Positions 10,072 through 20,154 of a stretch of 64,000 nucleotides of DNA are shown here, one piece after another. The stretch is from NCBI GenBank assembly GCA_008729055.1, contig SDUX01000005.1, forward strand, positions 2,744,559-2,808,558. The letters are read 5' to 3'. Numbering within the stretch: position 1 is the first letter of the stretch; each line of letters starts with the position of its first letter. Under the pieces are notes generated by a model. The model worked only from the letters and a program-made list of their open reading frames with translations, had not been told where the DNA came from and ran no database searches. The position numbers and the translations under genes are program-made. The DNA comes from Pyropia haitanensis (taxonomy: Eukaryota > Rhodophyta > Bangiophyceae > Bangiales > Bangiaceae).

Positions 10072-11419
10072 CAGCCGCGAGATCACCAGAACCGGGACCC
10101 GCCCCCTCGCCGACGGCGGGTCCCGTAACCGCCACGTCACGGCCCGAAACCGCACATGCGGGGCCCGCAACTGCCGGTGGGCGTGGGGGTGCCGCGGTAG
10201 GGCGACGGGCCACCGCGGCGGGCGAGCGAGAGGCCACCGCGTCGGGGCGGCCGGCCGCCGCCGACGCCCCAGCGCCGCCGCATGCGGCCGCCGCAGCGGG
10301 GCGTGCGGCCGCCACCGACGTCTCGTCACGTCGGGTGGCCGCCGCAGCGCGGCTTCCGGTCGCCCTAGCGGGGCTCGCGGCCGGCGCAGCGGGGCGTGCG
10401 GCTCTCATGGGCTGGCGTGCGCCTCCCGTGAGCAGACGTGGGGCTACCCTGCGCCCGCAGGCACCCGCCTCGGCGAGAGGTGGGGCTGCCGCGGCGAGGC
10501 GTGCGGCCGCCGCGGCGGGGCGGGCGACCGCCACGGCGGGGCGGGCGGCTGCCGCGGCCGGGAGGGCGGCCGCCGCAGCGGGGCGAGGGGCGGGGTGGGC
10601 GGCCGCCGCGGCGGGGTTGGCGGCCGCCGCGGCGGGGCCGGCGGCGGGGCGGGCGGCCGCCGCAACGGGGCGACGGGCGGGGTGAGCGGCCGCCGCGGCC
10701 GGGCTGGCGGCCGGCGCGGCGGGGTGGGCGGCCGGCGCGGCGGGGTGGGCGGCGGGGTGGGCAGCCGCAACAGCGGGGCGGGCGGCCGTCGCGGCGGGCC
10801 GCGCGAGGGAGTCGGCAGCCGTAACGGCGGGGTGGGCGGGGGGGAGGGCCGCGGCCGTGGCGGGGTGTGCGGCCGCCGTGGCCTGGTGAGCGGCCGCCGC
10901 GGCGGAGATGGCGGCCGCCGCGGCAGGGGGGGCGGCAGCCGCGGCGTGGGGGGCGGCCGCCGCCGCGGAAGGGGCGGCCGCTGCCTTGTCGCATCCGCGA
11001 GCCGCCGCGGCGGCCGCGAGCGCTGCGGTGCTTGCAGACGGTCGGGGCAGACGTCGCCACGCTCCTCGCTGGGACGTACCGCCGCCCACTGCGGGACTTG
11101 ACGGGATGCGTCGTGGGGGTAGGACGATGGCACGTGTCATGGCACTTGCAAGACACGTAGATGACGTGGCCTGCGACACTATCGGGCATTGGACGGCCAG
11201 GGGAGGTAGATCGCGTGCGACAGGCTGGGCGCGGCTGGACGGAGCCCTCGCCCTAACCGAGGCTTCGTGTGGAAGGAGAAGACAGCCAGGCATCACCAAA
11301 AAAAAAGACAGGACGACATAGAAAAGCGGGGGGGGGGGAGATTCAATAGAACAGCGGTTGCCGGCATCATGAAAGCGATAGCAACAAAACAAAAGAACGC
11401 TTGTCAACGCACATGCCAT
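10072..11419 (-). pseudogene. CACTA second gene, 5' part
   Basis: N-terminal part of the gene interrupted at 10071. The minus-strand frame opens with ATG at 11419; later ATGs (for example the one before TRAIVLPPRRIPSS) are equally possible. Most of it is an Ala/Pro-rich low-complexity stretch encoded by a GCGGCCGCC-type minisatellite, so this section alone would not be convincing. The support is that it joins in frame, at the CTAG, to the non-repetitive basic domain at 5371-5888. Its left neighbour in transcription order is the TNP2 gene ending at 11894. Function unknown. Confidence 0.45.
10200..11030. repeat. GC-rich minisatellite (GCGGCCGCCGCGGCGGGG-type)
   Basis: Degenerate tandem repeats built from GCGGCCGCCGCGGCGGGGC-like units, open in several frames on both strands. 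It encodes Ala/Pro repeats in the CACTA second gene and Gly/Arg repeats on the other strand. Confidence 0.8.
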
Positions 11420-11893
11420 AAACCCGCAACAAACAAGACGTGCCGGCTGGACGAGAACGGATTAGGCGGATCCAATCGAGCAGTAGATGTGAGACAAACA
11501 ACATCACACACAAAAATCACAGCGACGGCTCTGGGGAGCAAGAAAAAAGCACGCACCGCCACCCCGTGTCCCATGATGAGAGGACATCAGCGTACCTCTT
11601 CGCGGCTGCTGCTCACTAGTGGACGAGCGCTTCAGGCGAGCCATGACTAGGATGTCGAGGAACGCGGAGAGCGTCGCGCACGTACCCAACGTTACGTACC
11701 GGACAAGACGAAGTCGGGTGAGCGACGTCGGCAGGCAGACGGCGCGCGGCCGCTTATACCTCCAGCAACGAGCGCTGATGGCTACTTTTCACTTCGGACA
11801 AGTTACAGTGCAATCGAGCGCGACAACTGTCTGAGACAAAAGAAACACACACTTCTCCGGAATGTTATATTAAGTGTGAAGTCGTCAATCCAC

Positions 11894-13312
11894 TCAAGGC
11901 ACGTCGCTGAAGCGCTCTCGATTGAAGAGAACCATGTGTCTGCCACTTCGCCACAGCGTGCCAACCACTGAGGCAATTGCCGCGACGTCCACATAGCGGC
12001 GTGCGCCGCCAAAGCCTGAAAAGCAGTCCATTTCGCGGCGGCGCTCCGCAATTCTAAAACGACCGGTGCGGTCGGCGGTCGACTTGACGCATTCAAAATA
12101 CGCAAAAGCAGTTGGCTTCTGCGCGATAAACACGAGGGCGTAATGAAGAACTATCCCGTACGTGCTAAGCTCGTACTCTTCTTCAGAGCCGTCGGGTCGT
12201 CTTCGCTCGGCCGTCGACCGGATGCGCACGCAATTGCTCCGCCTCCTCCGCTTGTCGTCGTCCGAGCTCGACGGCCGGGACCCAACGAGAACTCCACTCG
12301 GTAGCTGTAGCCGGATGTACTTCTTCGAAAAAATCGCGTCAGGCACGTTACACTCTGGTTTCAATTTCAAAGTAGCCTTCATATGCAGCAGCTCAGATCC
12401 TGTCAGATACCTCGGCGCTTCTCGTGGAGGAAGAAGTACAGTGGTTGATCCGTCATCGTGGGCCAATGAAAAACTCCCTGAGCGACGCGTCCCGTCAGGA
12501 GCGCTCGGTACGCCGGTGGCAGCGCACCACTCCTCCTTCAAGTGCTGCTCCGCAAAGCTTGTTACCAACTCGGCCTTGTACTTGCGCGACACAGCCTTGG
12601 CTAAAGACGGATACGGGTGGCTCTTGGACTTGATCAGCCGGGGCAATGTGCCAATGTGTCTTTCCATCGGAAACTGCCAATAAACCCAAGCAGGGCCGCA
12701 TGTTCGCAGGTTCGGCACGACATCCAGGGTAGCCGCTATTGTGGACCGACGTGGGGGGACGCGCTCCCAGCTGCCTCTGTACACGTGCGAGTAGAAGAGT
12801 GTGCAGAACCGCTTCAAAAGAGTATGTACTTGAAGGATATCCGCCTCTGTCAATGCCGTCGGACGGAAGAGAAATCGGCACGCCTGACAGAGGGCCATGA
12901 ACAAGGAAAAGCCAGTTTCGGAAATGCGGTCCGACAGCACTGCCTCTCCCGTCGACAAGACGAAAACCATCCAATCGACGGCTTCGTAGGAGCGCAAGCG
13001 GACGTGCAGGTTGCGTAGGGAGCGTGCTTGGGACGCTGGCACGGTTGCAGTGCTCGCGGCAATTTCTTGTCCGACTGCAGCGGCGTGGGCGGTTGACATG
13101 CGGTAGGGCTGGACTTGTCCTTGAATGACGACTTGGCCGGAAAAACATTTCCACAAAAATGGAACGACATTTTGCAGAATTAAGTGCATGGTGTCGTAGG
13201 GCGCCAGATCTACGCCCAGGTCGCCGATGTACTTCAGGTTCGGGTACTTCTCGCTGTCCAGCTGCGCCGGGGAAAAGAACAAAGACGGGCCTTTTAAGCC
13301 CGTCGGCTGGCG
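11894..13312 (-). pseudogene. TNP2-type CACTA transposase, C-terminal half
   Basis: Minus-strand frame with the second half of a tnp2 transposase. It begins near GLKGPSLFFSPAQLD, then YDTMHLILQNVVPFLWKCF (the conserved DxMHL block). A DUF4218-like region follows with RLRSYEAVDWM, LLKRFCTLFYSHV and WVYWQFPMERHIGTLPRLIKS. It ends with a TGA at 11894. The 5' edge is cut at about 13312 by the inserted RT element. The N-terminal half continues at 16105-17651. The two halves do not abut cleanly, since the segment between the GHNG motif and the GLKG motif is missing. Confidence 0.85.
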
Positions 13313-13384
13313 GGGGGGGGGGCGGCGGTCGCGGCGCGGGCGGAGCTGGCCGCGGCGATGCGGCTGCACCTGCCGCCCCCGCCA

Positions 13385-15458
13385 TGCCCCCCCCACCGCC
13401 GAAGCGGCTGTCGCTGCCCGCCGAGCGGGAAGCCCAGCAGGGCGACCCGCTCAGCCCCCTGCTGCACGCCGCCGCCCTGTGGCTCGTGCTCCGGCGCCTG
13501 CGCGCCCGCCACCCCGACGCCCTCCTCCGCGCGTTTCACGACGACGTGGTGTCGGCGGGGCCGCGGAACACGCTCGCGGCCGTGATGGCTGATGCGGCGT
13601 CGGTGGGGGCGAGCGTGGACGCCGAGCTCGCCCCCGCCAAGTGCGTCGCCAGGTCGCCGAGCGGCGAGGCGCCGCCGCCGGGGTGGGCGGGGGTGTGGGC
13701 TGCCGAGGGGATTGTGCAGTTCTCGGTCCCCCTCGGCCGCGCCGATTTTGTGGGGGCCCGCGTGGACGCTGTGGCGGCGCACCAGCGCCGCTTGGTCGCC
13801 TCCATCGCGGCCCTGCCGGCCGAGGAGCTGCAGTCGCAGCTCCTCCTGCTGCGCCTTTGTGCCGGCCCCCGAGCCAACTACTGGCTCCGGTGCCTGCCGC
13901 TGGAGGAAGGCGCGCGGCTGGCGGCGGCCGTCGACGCCGATGCGCGGACCGCCCTTGGTGGGCTCCTGTGCGACGCGCGCGACAGCTCCGTCGTGCGTCA
14001 GGCGATGCTGGAGCGCGCCGCGCTGCCGCCTGCCATGGGCGGCCTGGGCATCGGCGGCCGCACACGCGTCGTCCCGGCTGCCCTCTTGGCGTCGTGGACG
14101 GACGCGCTGCGGGCGGGGGAAGCGTACTCTCCTGCGCTGTGTGCGTTGGCTGACGGCCTGCGCGCCGTCCCGCGCGTCGCTGCTGACGGCGGCCCTGTCG
14201 CCGCCGCCGTTGGGCCCGCCGCCGCCGCTGGCGGGGCCGCGGCGGCCTTGCCTGGGCAGCCCCCGCCGGGGGGCGGCGACCCCGCGGCGAATGGGGCGGG
14301 GACGCCCGACGGCGGCGCGGACCCCGGGGCGCTCCCACCGGCGCCCAACCGCGCTGCGCCGGCGGCGGCCGCGTTCCGGCACGCCCTCCTGAGCCTGGTG
14401 GCCGCCCACCAGGCTCATTGCGAGGCGCCCGAGTCTGGCCTGCTGTGGTCCCTCGCCCGCGGGGGCCCCAACGCGGCGCCCGTTGTGGTGGCTGACGCTC
14501 TTGCCCCCCCCCCCCCCCCCCCGCCCCTGCGGATGGTGCTGGTGCGACCCACACTCTGGCCCATGGGCCACACAGCCCAGCACCGTCCGCGCCACCCACG
14601 TGGCAGTCGCTCCTGGGGGGGGAGACGGCGGCAGCGCAGTGCGAGTTAGCGCGCCCTGCCCAAGCCGCGGCCCGGGCGCGCGTCTACGCGGAGCTGCCGC
14701 TGTGGCGGCGCGCGGGCATGGCGGCCTGCCAGGGCGGCGGTGCGGCGCGCTGGCTGTCGGCTTTGCCGACGCCGGGGGTCACCGGGACAGCGGTCGCAGG
14801 CGCGGATATGCGCGTGGCCGTGAGCCTGTGGCTGGGAGCGCCTCCCCGGCCGGTGGCGCCGCCTCCGAGGTGCCGCTGCGGCGTCGCCGCCGACGCTGAC
14901 GGCCGCCCTATTGTGTCGGCGTGCCCCGAGCAATCCTCGGGGCACGTCCGCCTCCACCACCACCTCGTGCACCTCGTCGCGGAGGCGCTGCAGCGCACGC
15001 CGTCGTGGGAGGCGGTGGCCGTGGAAGCGGTGCTGACGCGGGGCCCGGGCGCGCTCCGCCCCGACCTCCGCGCCACCCACACCTCGTCCGGGGAGGTGGT
15101 GTGGGCTGACGCTTCGGTGACGGCGCCTTTTGCGCCGCGCGCTGTCGCGGCGACGGCTGCGAGCCCCCTGCGGCCGGTGGCGGCCGTGGCGCGGGAGGGG
15201 GAGAAGGTGGCTAAGTATGCCGGCTCCCTCCCTGACGCTCCACCCACCCACACCTTCACCCCGCTGGTGTGGGAGGCGTATGGGCGCATCGGCCCGGCCA
15301 CGGCCAAGTGGCTGCGCGATGCGCTCGGCGGTCCCGCCTTGGCTGGCGTCCGCGCCACCCTCCTGACGCGTGTGTCTATTGCTTTGTGGCGGTCCCATGC
15401 CCGTGCTGTGTCCCTGGGATACAGCCGGTGCTTTGGGACTGTTGGGGAGGCCCCGGAG
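13385..15458 (+). pseudogene. reverse transcriptase with C-terminal restriction-like endonuclease, frameshifted
   Basis: The first frame (about 13385-14505) has the RT motifs QQGDPLSPLL (about 13434) and AFHDDVV (about 13530; the catalytic Asp pair is kept), then the thumb-like LLRLCAGPRANYWLRCLP and GGLGIGG. At a C19-type tract (14505-14523) the reading passes to a second frame that runs to 15458. That frame has a Cys/His cluster (CRCG...SGHVRLHHHLVHL) and a PD-(D/E)XK-like motif series (VAVEAVLTRGPGALRPDLRA, then GEVVWADASVTAP). Without the solo LTR the frame ends at a TAG near 16043. The N-terminal RT motifs are missing, so the copy is defective. Such RT-endonuclease proteins are common in algal and protist genomes. 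Confidence 0.75.
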
Positions 15459-15983
15459 TGTAGCAGTACGGCTACGCCGACCCACAACTTGTGGGGGCGG
15501 AACACGCACGCTCGGGTCCCAACTTGGAACACCGGAAGCAACCCGTGTAACACCAACACGCGACTTGCGTGTGACGAGTGGCCGACTCGCCAAGGCACGA
15601 ACAAGATGTGTCGGAGCCAGACGGAGTTTACTTGGCAGCCATGGGGGGCCCTCCCCGCCCGCCTTGCTGTCCCGCGCATATAAACCCTCGTGTGCACGCA
15701 TGCGCGCGCACACCCCTCGCAAAACACGCAAAAAATGAACACTCAGACCACCCAATAAAAAGGCTCCACAATCAAAGCAAGCAAGCGTAGAAATCCGTCT
15801 GGCTCCCGCGCAAAAATCCCCAAGATACGAACCACTGCAATACTCTGCAAATGGGGTGCCGAAAGTCCCAGTCGGAATTTCGAGCTGAAATCGGAATATT
15901 TCACTCATGGGTCGGGTGAAATCCAATCTCAATTCTGAGCCACTTGCTCCGAATATTCAAACCCACATTCGGGGTTTGTCACA
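15459..15983 (+). mobile_element. solo LTR (family A), 525 bp
   Basis: Begins TGTAGCAGTACGG and ends GGTTTGTCACA (TG...CA), flanked by a 5-bp duplication CGGAG (15454-15458 and 15984-15988). It contains a TATA-like CATATAAA (about 15677) and AATAAA (about 15755) in plus orientation, as expected of an LTR. A second copy lies inverted at 29979-30500. No internal region is present, so this is a product of LTR-LTR recombination. Confidence 0.9.
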
Positions 15984-16104
15984 CGGAGGGGGGCACGGGG
16001 GGGCCACTTGGCCCGCGTGACCACAATGTGGGAATCGGAAAGTAGGGGGCCTACTTTCCGGGGGCGTCGATCAGGAAGATTCGATCCTTGGACTGTCGAA
16101 TAAA

Positions 16105-17651
16105 CTAGTAGACTTCATGGAAGCTGCGGAACCGGTTGGTGCAGCGCCCGTTATGGCCCGTCGCGTTGGCAAGTTTATCACCTCCGGGCATGTCTGTTGT
16201 GCACAAAATGGTAAACGCCGACAGGGTGGGCAGGGAGTCCGAGCCCGCCACGGATACGCCGTCGATACCTGCGGCCAAGTCGTCAAGCTCGCCCGCAATA
16301 GGCCGCAAGAAGGAGTCCAGGTCGACGGGCTGCTTGGGGCCCGGTGTAATCGTCAGCAGCACTTGCGAAACGACTTTCGTACGTGTACTTGGTTTCAAGT
16401 TGAGAATATTTGCGACAACTGGCCAGCCTTGACATCCGAGTTGACGCCAAGCCTCGAAACCGTCCGTGGACATTGTCAGAGCAACAGAGGTGTCGGAGTT
16501 GAAAAGACCATTTGCGACGGCCGTCCGAAAGTTTGACCCGTCATACCAGTCGCGCACGCCAGTCACGGGCTCTGCGGCGGCTTGCCTTGCCTTCGCCAGG
16601 GCTTCGACCATTCCGGGACCCAACTGCGGATCAGCCAGCATGGCAGTCAACCACGCCGTCAACGACCAATACTTCACAGTGCGTGCGGGGGCCCCGTTTC
16701 GCTTGTACCGTGCTGCGCCGCATGCATCGCAGGCAGATGCGCCTCCCCGAGCCCCCGTAAAAGCGACGCAGCCATTCGTGCAAGCATGCACTTCACGCTC
16801 GTCCAAGTAGAGACTGGCGTAAATAAAGGCGTTTTGCTTGTATGGTGTGCGGTAGGTCAGTAATCGACTGCGCTGGAGTAGGTAGTGTCCAACAGCGGCG
16901 TCTGTTAGGTTGTGCTCTGTCACAAACGTGTAGGCGACAAAGTCATCCACTAGGCTTTTGAACTGGTCTACTGGTAGATCTACCCCGTTCATTGGCACCA
17001 GCGATGTCTCCACGACATCACGTGCGTCAGGAAGGTCTTCCTCTGACGATTGCTTGACTTCAGAATCGATTGAAGCGTTTGAAGTACTTGAACCTGAGGA
17101 TGTCGCGCGGGAATCACTAGTGTAAGCGTCACTGTAAGATGAGGAAGACTGTCGTGCTGCGTCATCCGAAATGGTGCCGTCCGTCTCGTCCATATCCGCA
17201 TCCCAACGATCATCTTGAAGCCTCACCTCCACCCCCGCTGCCATGGACAAGGCGAGAGGGGCCCACGGCGGAGAGCCGGGTGGAGGGGGGGGGTGGATGG
17301 TAGGGCGGCAGTTGCGATGGGGGGGGAGGAAGGGAGGAGAGGGGCAGGGGGGAGACAGGGGGGGGAGAGCCGGTGCCGGGGGAAACGAAGGGGGGGCAGA
17401 CAGGGGGGGTTGAGACCGGGGAGGGGGGGCCGGGGAGGTGGGAGATAGGGGGAGGGGAGACGGAGGGTGCGGAGGAGCGGGGGGGGGGGATACGGGCGGG
17501 GGGGTACGAGTGGGGGGGGAAGCCGCGCCTTCGCTTCTTCGCGTTGATGGCGGTAAAAGGTCGTTTTGCTCACTAGCCGTCGCCGCTTGAGCGTTCCGTC
17601 GCCACACTTGGCGCACGGGCACATGCGGTAGCCATCGTCACTGTCCGACAT
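16105..17651 (-). pseudogene. TNP2-type CACTA transposase, N-terminal half
   Basis: Minus strand, ATG at 17651. The first frame gives MSDSDDGYRMCPCAKCGDG and a His-containing zinc-binding start typical of TNP2 N-termini. In the Pro-rich stretch encoded by C-runs (17280-17500) the reading must shift to the frame that runs to 16105. That frame is acidic/Ser-rich, then has a CTNGC...CDACG Cys cluster and the tnp2 catalytic core: VALTMSTDGFEAWRQ, VVANILNLKP and FTILCTTDMPGGDKLANATGHNG. It stops at a TAG after SFHEVY. The RT element then separates it from the second half at 11894-13312. Frame slippage within a homopolymer-rich linker may be decay or sequence error. Confidence 0.85.
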
Positions 17652-18039
17652 GATGCGCTCGCTGGTCTTGGCGGCTGTGGACTGAGACAAATGCGCAGTG
17701 TGGGTGCCGATACGGACCCTCTTATAGGGGCCAGTCGGTGCGCGCGCGCTCGCCAATGGGGTTACTGGACGGTCACTCAGAGAGAAGTCAGGGAAGCTGA
17801 CACATGCGCTCAAAGCCACACGCTTCACATGGGGGCTGGAAGGGATGTGTGCGCTCGGTACAGCCCGAGAGTGGTCTGGAAGCGTCTGGACGCGTTCGCG
17901 CTCACACGTCTACCATTGCTGAATGAGGTCAAATTGGCCGCGTTTTGTGGGAGCTGTCGGAGCCAGGGCTGGAGGGCCGGGATCTGGCCTGCCACCGAAC
18001 TTTACAATCAGCCGAGTGCCCGTGGGTTCCAGAGACCGT

Positions 18040-18093
18040 GATTTCGAGGTTTAAACCTGGATATCGAGGTTCGAAAACCCCGATATCGAGGTT
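18040..18093. repeat. right sub-terminal repeats of the CACTA element
   Basis: A half site (18040-18051), a perfect copy of AACCTGGATATCGAGGTT (18054-18071) and a variant AACCCCGATATCGAGGTT (18076-18093), directly followed by the T11 run of the right terminal inverted repeat. They match the left array and tie the two ends together as one element. Confidence 0.85.
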
Positions 18094-18111
18094 TTTTTTT
18101 TTATAGGGCTA

Positions 18112-20154
18112 TGCGGGTGCACCCAGCCCCCACACCCCCCCCGTCCGCCCCCTGCCAAGCAGCCCCCCCGGCGGGAGGCGCGCGTCAGCCACACCCGACG
18201 GGGCGGCTGCCGCCTCTGGCGCTGCCGCCACCCCCGCAGCTGTCGCCAGGCGGGCAGGACTCGGCGAAGGTGAGCGCAGGAGCCAGCGCCTTCATGGTCA
18301 ACCGCGGGGAGAGGGGGCGCGGGCCCGCCCCATGCGCCGCCGCCGCACCAGAGCCCTGGAAAAGGGCTAGCAGCGTCGGGCGGCCGCGTCGTCACCAGGA
18401 CAGGGGGGGGGGCTGCACCGCCGCCGTCCGGGCGACGGCGCCGCCCGCGCCTGGGCCCGGCCGCCTGCGTGGGCCGCGGCGGCTTGCTCCACGAGAAGGG
18501 GCTCTGAAAACAGCGCCATCTCCGACGGTGCCGTCCGCGCGAGGGTGGTGGCGGCGGCAGTGGGGGTGGCGGCAGCGGCCGCCGCCGCCGCTGGGAACGC
18601 GCGGGCCCTTTCCGCCAGGCCCGGCCACCGCCCCAGCCACCGACCCGCCTGCGGGGCGGCGCCCGTGCCCCCCGCCGGGGAGTACTACCGGAGCAGCCCC
18701 ACTACGTCCGCACCGGTGGGGCCCCCCTGCAGGGCGCCTGGGTCCACAAACGACCTCCCCATGCCGGGGCAGATGCCACCTCCCCCGCCCCCCCCGGCAG
18801 CGGCTCAGAGCGGGAGAGGGCGGCCTGCGGGTGACATCCCGCTCTATGACCAGCAGCAGCTGCGCGGCCATGGGACCCGGGGTGGACCTACTGCTGGGTG
18901 CGGCCGACGGGCGGGGGGGGGAGGGGGCGGCGCGGCGCACCGGCGCCCGCGCCGGTGGGCGCCCGTCCCGCGGCGGCCGCCACCCACGCCCACTGTTCCC
19001 GGCCGCTGCCGAGGCGCCGCCCAACACCGGGTGGCGGTGCTCCCCCCCCGCGGGTAGTCACGGCGCGGCTGACGGGGCGCCCTCCAGCGTCCGGACCATC
19101 AACCTGCCTTTTTTTTTTTTTTTTTTTTTCTTTTTTGGCGGTGCTCCCCGCACCGGTCGGGCAGCGGCTCTGTTGAGGCGGCGGATACGCGGCCGGGTGG
19201 CCGCTGCTGGATGACGGGCCTCGCCCCGACCACAGTGTGGGGGTGAGGTGGCAGCCCACCTGCTCCCGCACGCGTGCTCCCGCCGCACGCAGAGCAGTAC
19301 GGCGAGCTCCTCCCCTCCCTCCCTCCCCCCGCGCTGTCGGCCAGGTTCACGCATGGAAGGCCGCTGTCGACGTTGCCCATCAGCAGCACCTTGTCCGAAG
19401 ACGCACGCCTACCGTGGTCGCCGCGTCGCGGCTGCCCCACGGGCCGCGCCGGCACCCGGCAGCCGCCGCTCCTGGGCATGAGGCTGGGTTGGCGCCTGCC
19501 CCCGAGTCACGTCCTGTCGGCGTGTCCCCCTCCCCGCAACCGAGCTCCCATCTGCTCGCAGGACAGCTCCGCGTCGTCGTGGCACCGTCAGCTTCAAACG
19601 GGCAGGGCCGGATGGCCCGCTACATCGCCGACAACTGCACAATTGCCTGCAGCCTCAATCACATTCTCATTCTGTCCATGATTGGAAACCCGCGTGCATG
19701 TAAATTACCGATTGTAGCATTCAAGTCGTTGGCAAGTGTTTGCATGCTGCCCAATCGCGAGCACTCGTTCCGCGCCATCTTGGTGGACCTGGCTCGGCCA
19801 ATCCCGCTGCAGTGACGCGCGCGCAGTCGATCTCCGCAGAGCTCGGCCCCACACCGCCGACGAGCACGGCTTGCTCTCGTGGGGGCCCCCCCGCGCGCCA
19901 AGCAGACCGGACTTGCACGCCGGATTGGCTGGGGCCCGGGATCGCCTGGGAGGCATGTGACCTCGGCCCCACGCGCTGCCGCCTCTTCTTGCTGTGCGGC
20001 CCCACACGACGCACAACCGCCGCCCCGCCGCCCGCAATCCCGCCGCCCTTGTGCCCTTCACCGCCGCCGCCACCCCGCTGCCTCAAACCGCCTCGCCCAC
20101 CGCCCAACGTCGACATTATCTCCTTGCGCACGCTCCCCCTTGCACTCCGTCACG
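18112..20154. other. GC-rich region without recognisable gene, then upstream region of LHCR
   Basis: 18112-19230 has ORFs on both strands with Pro/Arg/Gly/Ala composition and a long T-run (about 19110-19135) but no family I recognise. From 19600 the composition drops toward normal. 19820-20154 should hold the LHCR promoter and 5' UTR; no clear TATA box was seen. Confidence 0.5.

Larger units (their letters stand above)
13313..16060 (+). mobile_element. 5'-truncated retroelement with RT and restriction-like endonuclease
   Basis: A plus-strand retroelement inserted in the TNP2 gene in the opposite orientation. The 5' end is truncated inside the RT domain and abuts transposase sequence after a G-run at 13310-13322. 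The 3' end lies near a perfect 9-bp hairpin GGAAAGTAG/CTACTTTCC (16038-16060). The body encodes RT then a C-terminal nuclease, the order of RLE-class non-LTR elements. It was later split by the solo LTR at 15459-15983. Exact ends and target duplication were not resolved. Confidence 0.65.
4573..18108 (-). mobile_element. CACTA (En/Spm) superfamily transposon, about 13.5 kb with nested insertions
   Basis: The ends are inverted: CCCTACAAAAAAAAA from 4573 and, on the minus strand from 18108, CCCTATAAAAAAAAA (one mismatch in 15). The element is flanked by a 3-bp direct repeat CTA (4570-4572 and 18109-18111), the duplication size typical of CACTA elements. Inside both ends are clusters of an 18-bp imperfect palindrome. 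Between them lies a TNP2 transposase gene (minus strand, split) and a second minus-strand gene, both reading away from the right end. A piggyBac-like element and an RT-bearing retroelement are inserted into these two genes. TIR, TSD, sub-terminal repeats and TNP2 agree on the family. The element is dead for autonomous transposition because both genes are interrupted. Confidence 0.85.

Noticed and set aside
10025..11101. 358-codon Gly/Arg plus-strand ORF
   Set aside because: Reverse reading of the minisatellite in the CACTA second gene, no domain.
4950..11880. ATAACATT.CCG similarity between about 4950 and the reverse of about 11865 as possible element ends near TTAA
   Set aside because: Short and imperfect, with TTAA in inconsistent positions; the perfect 14-bp TIRs at 5889 and 10054 explain the piggyBac-like element better.
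13159..13384. Upstream extension of the RT frame through 13159
   Set aside because: This part is antisense to the TNP2 coding sequence and the G-run junction; the retroelement is 5'-truncated at about 13313.
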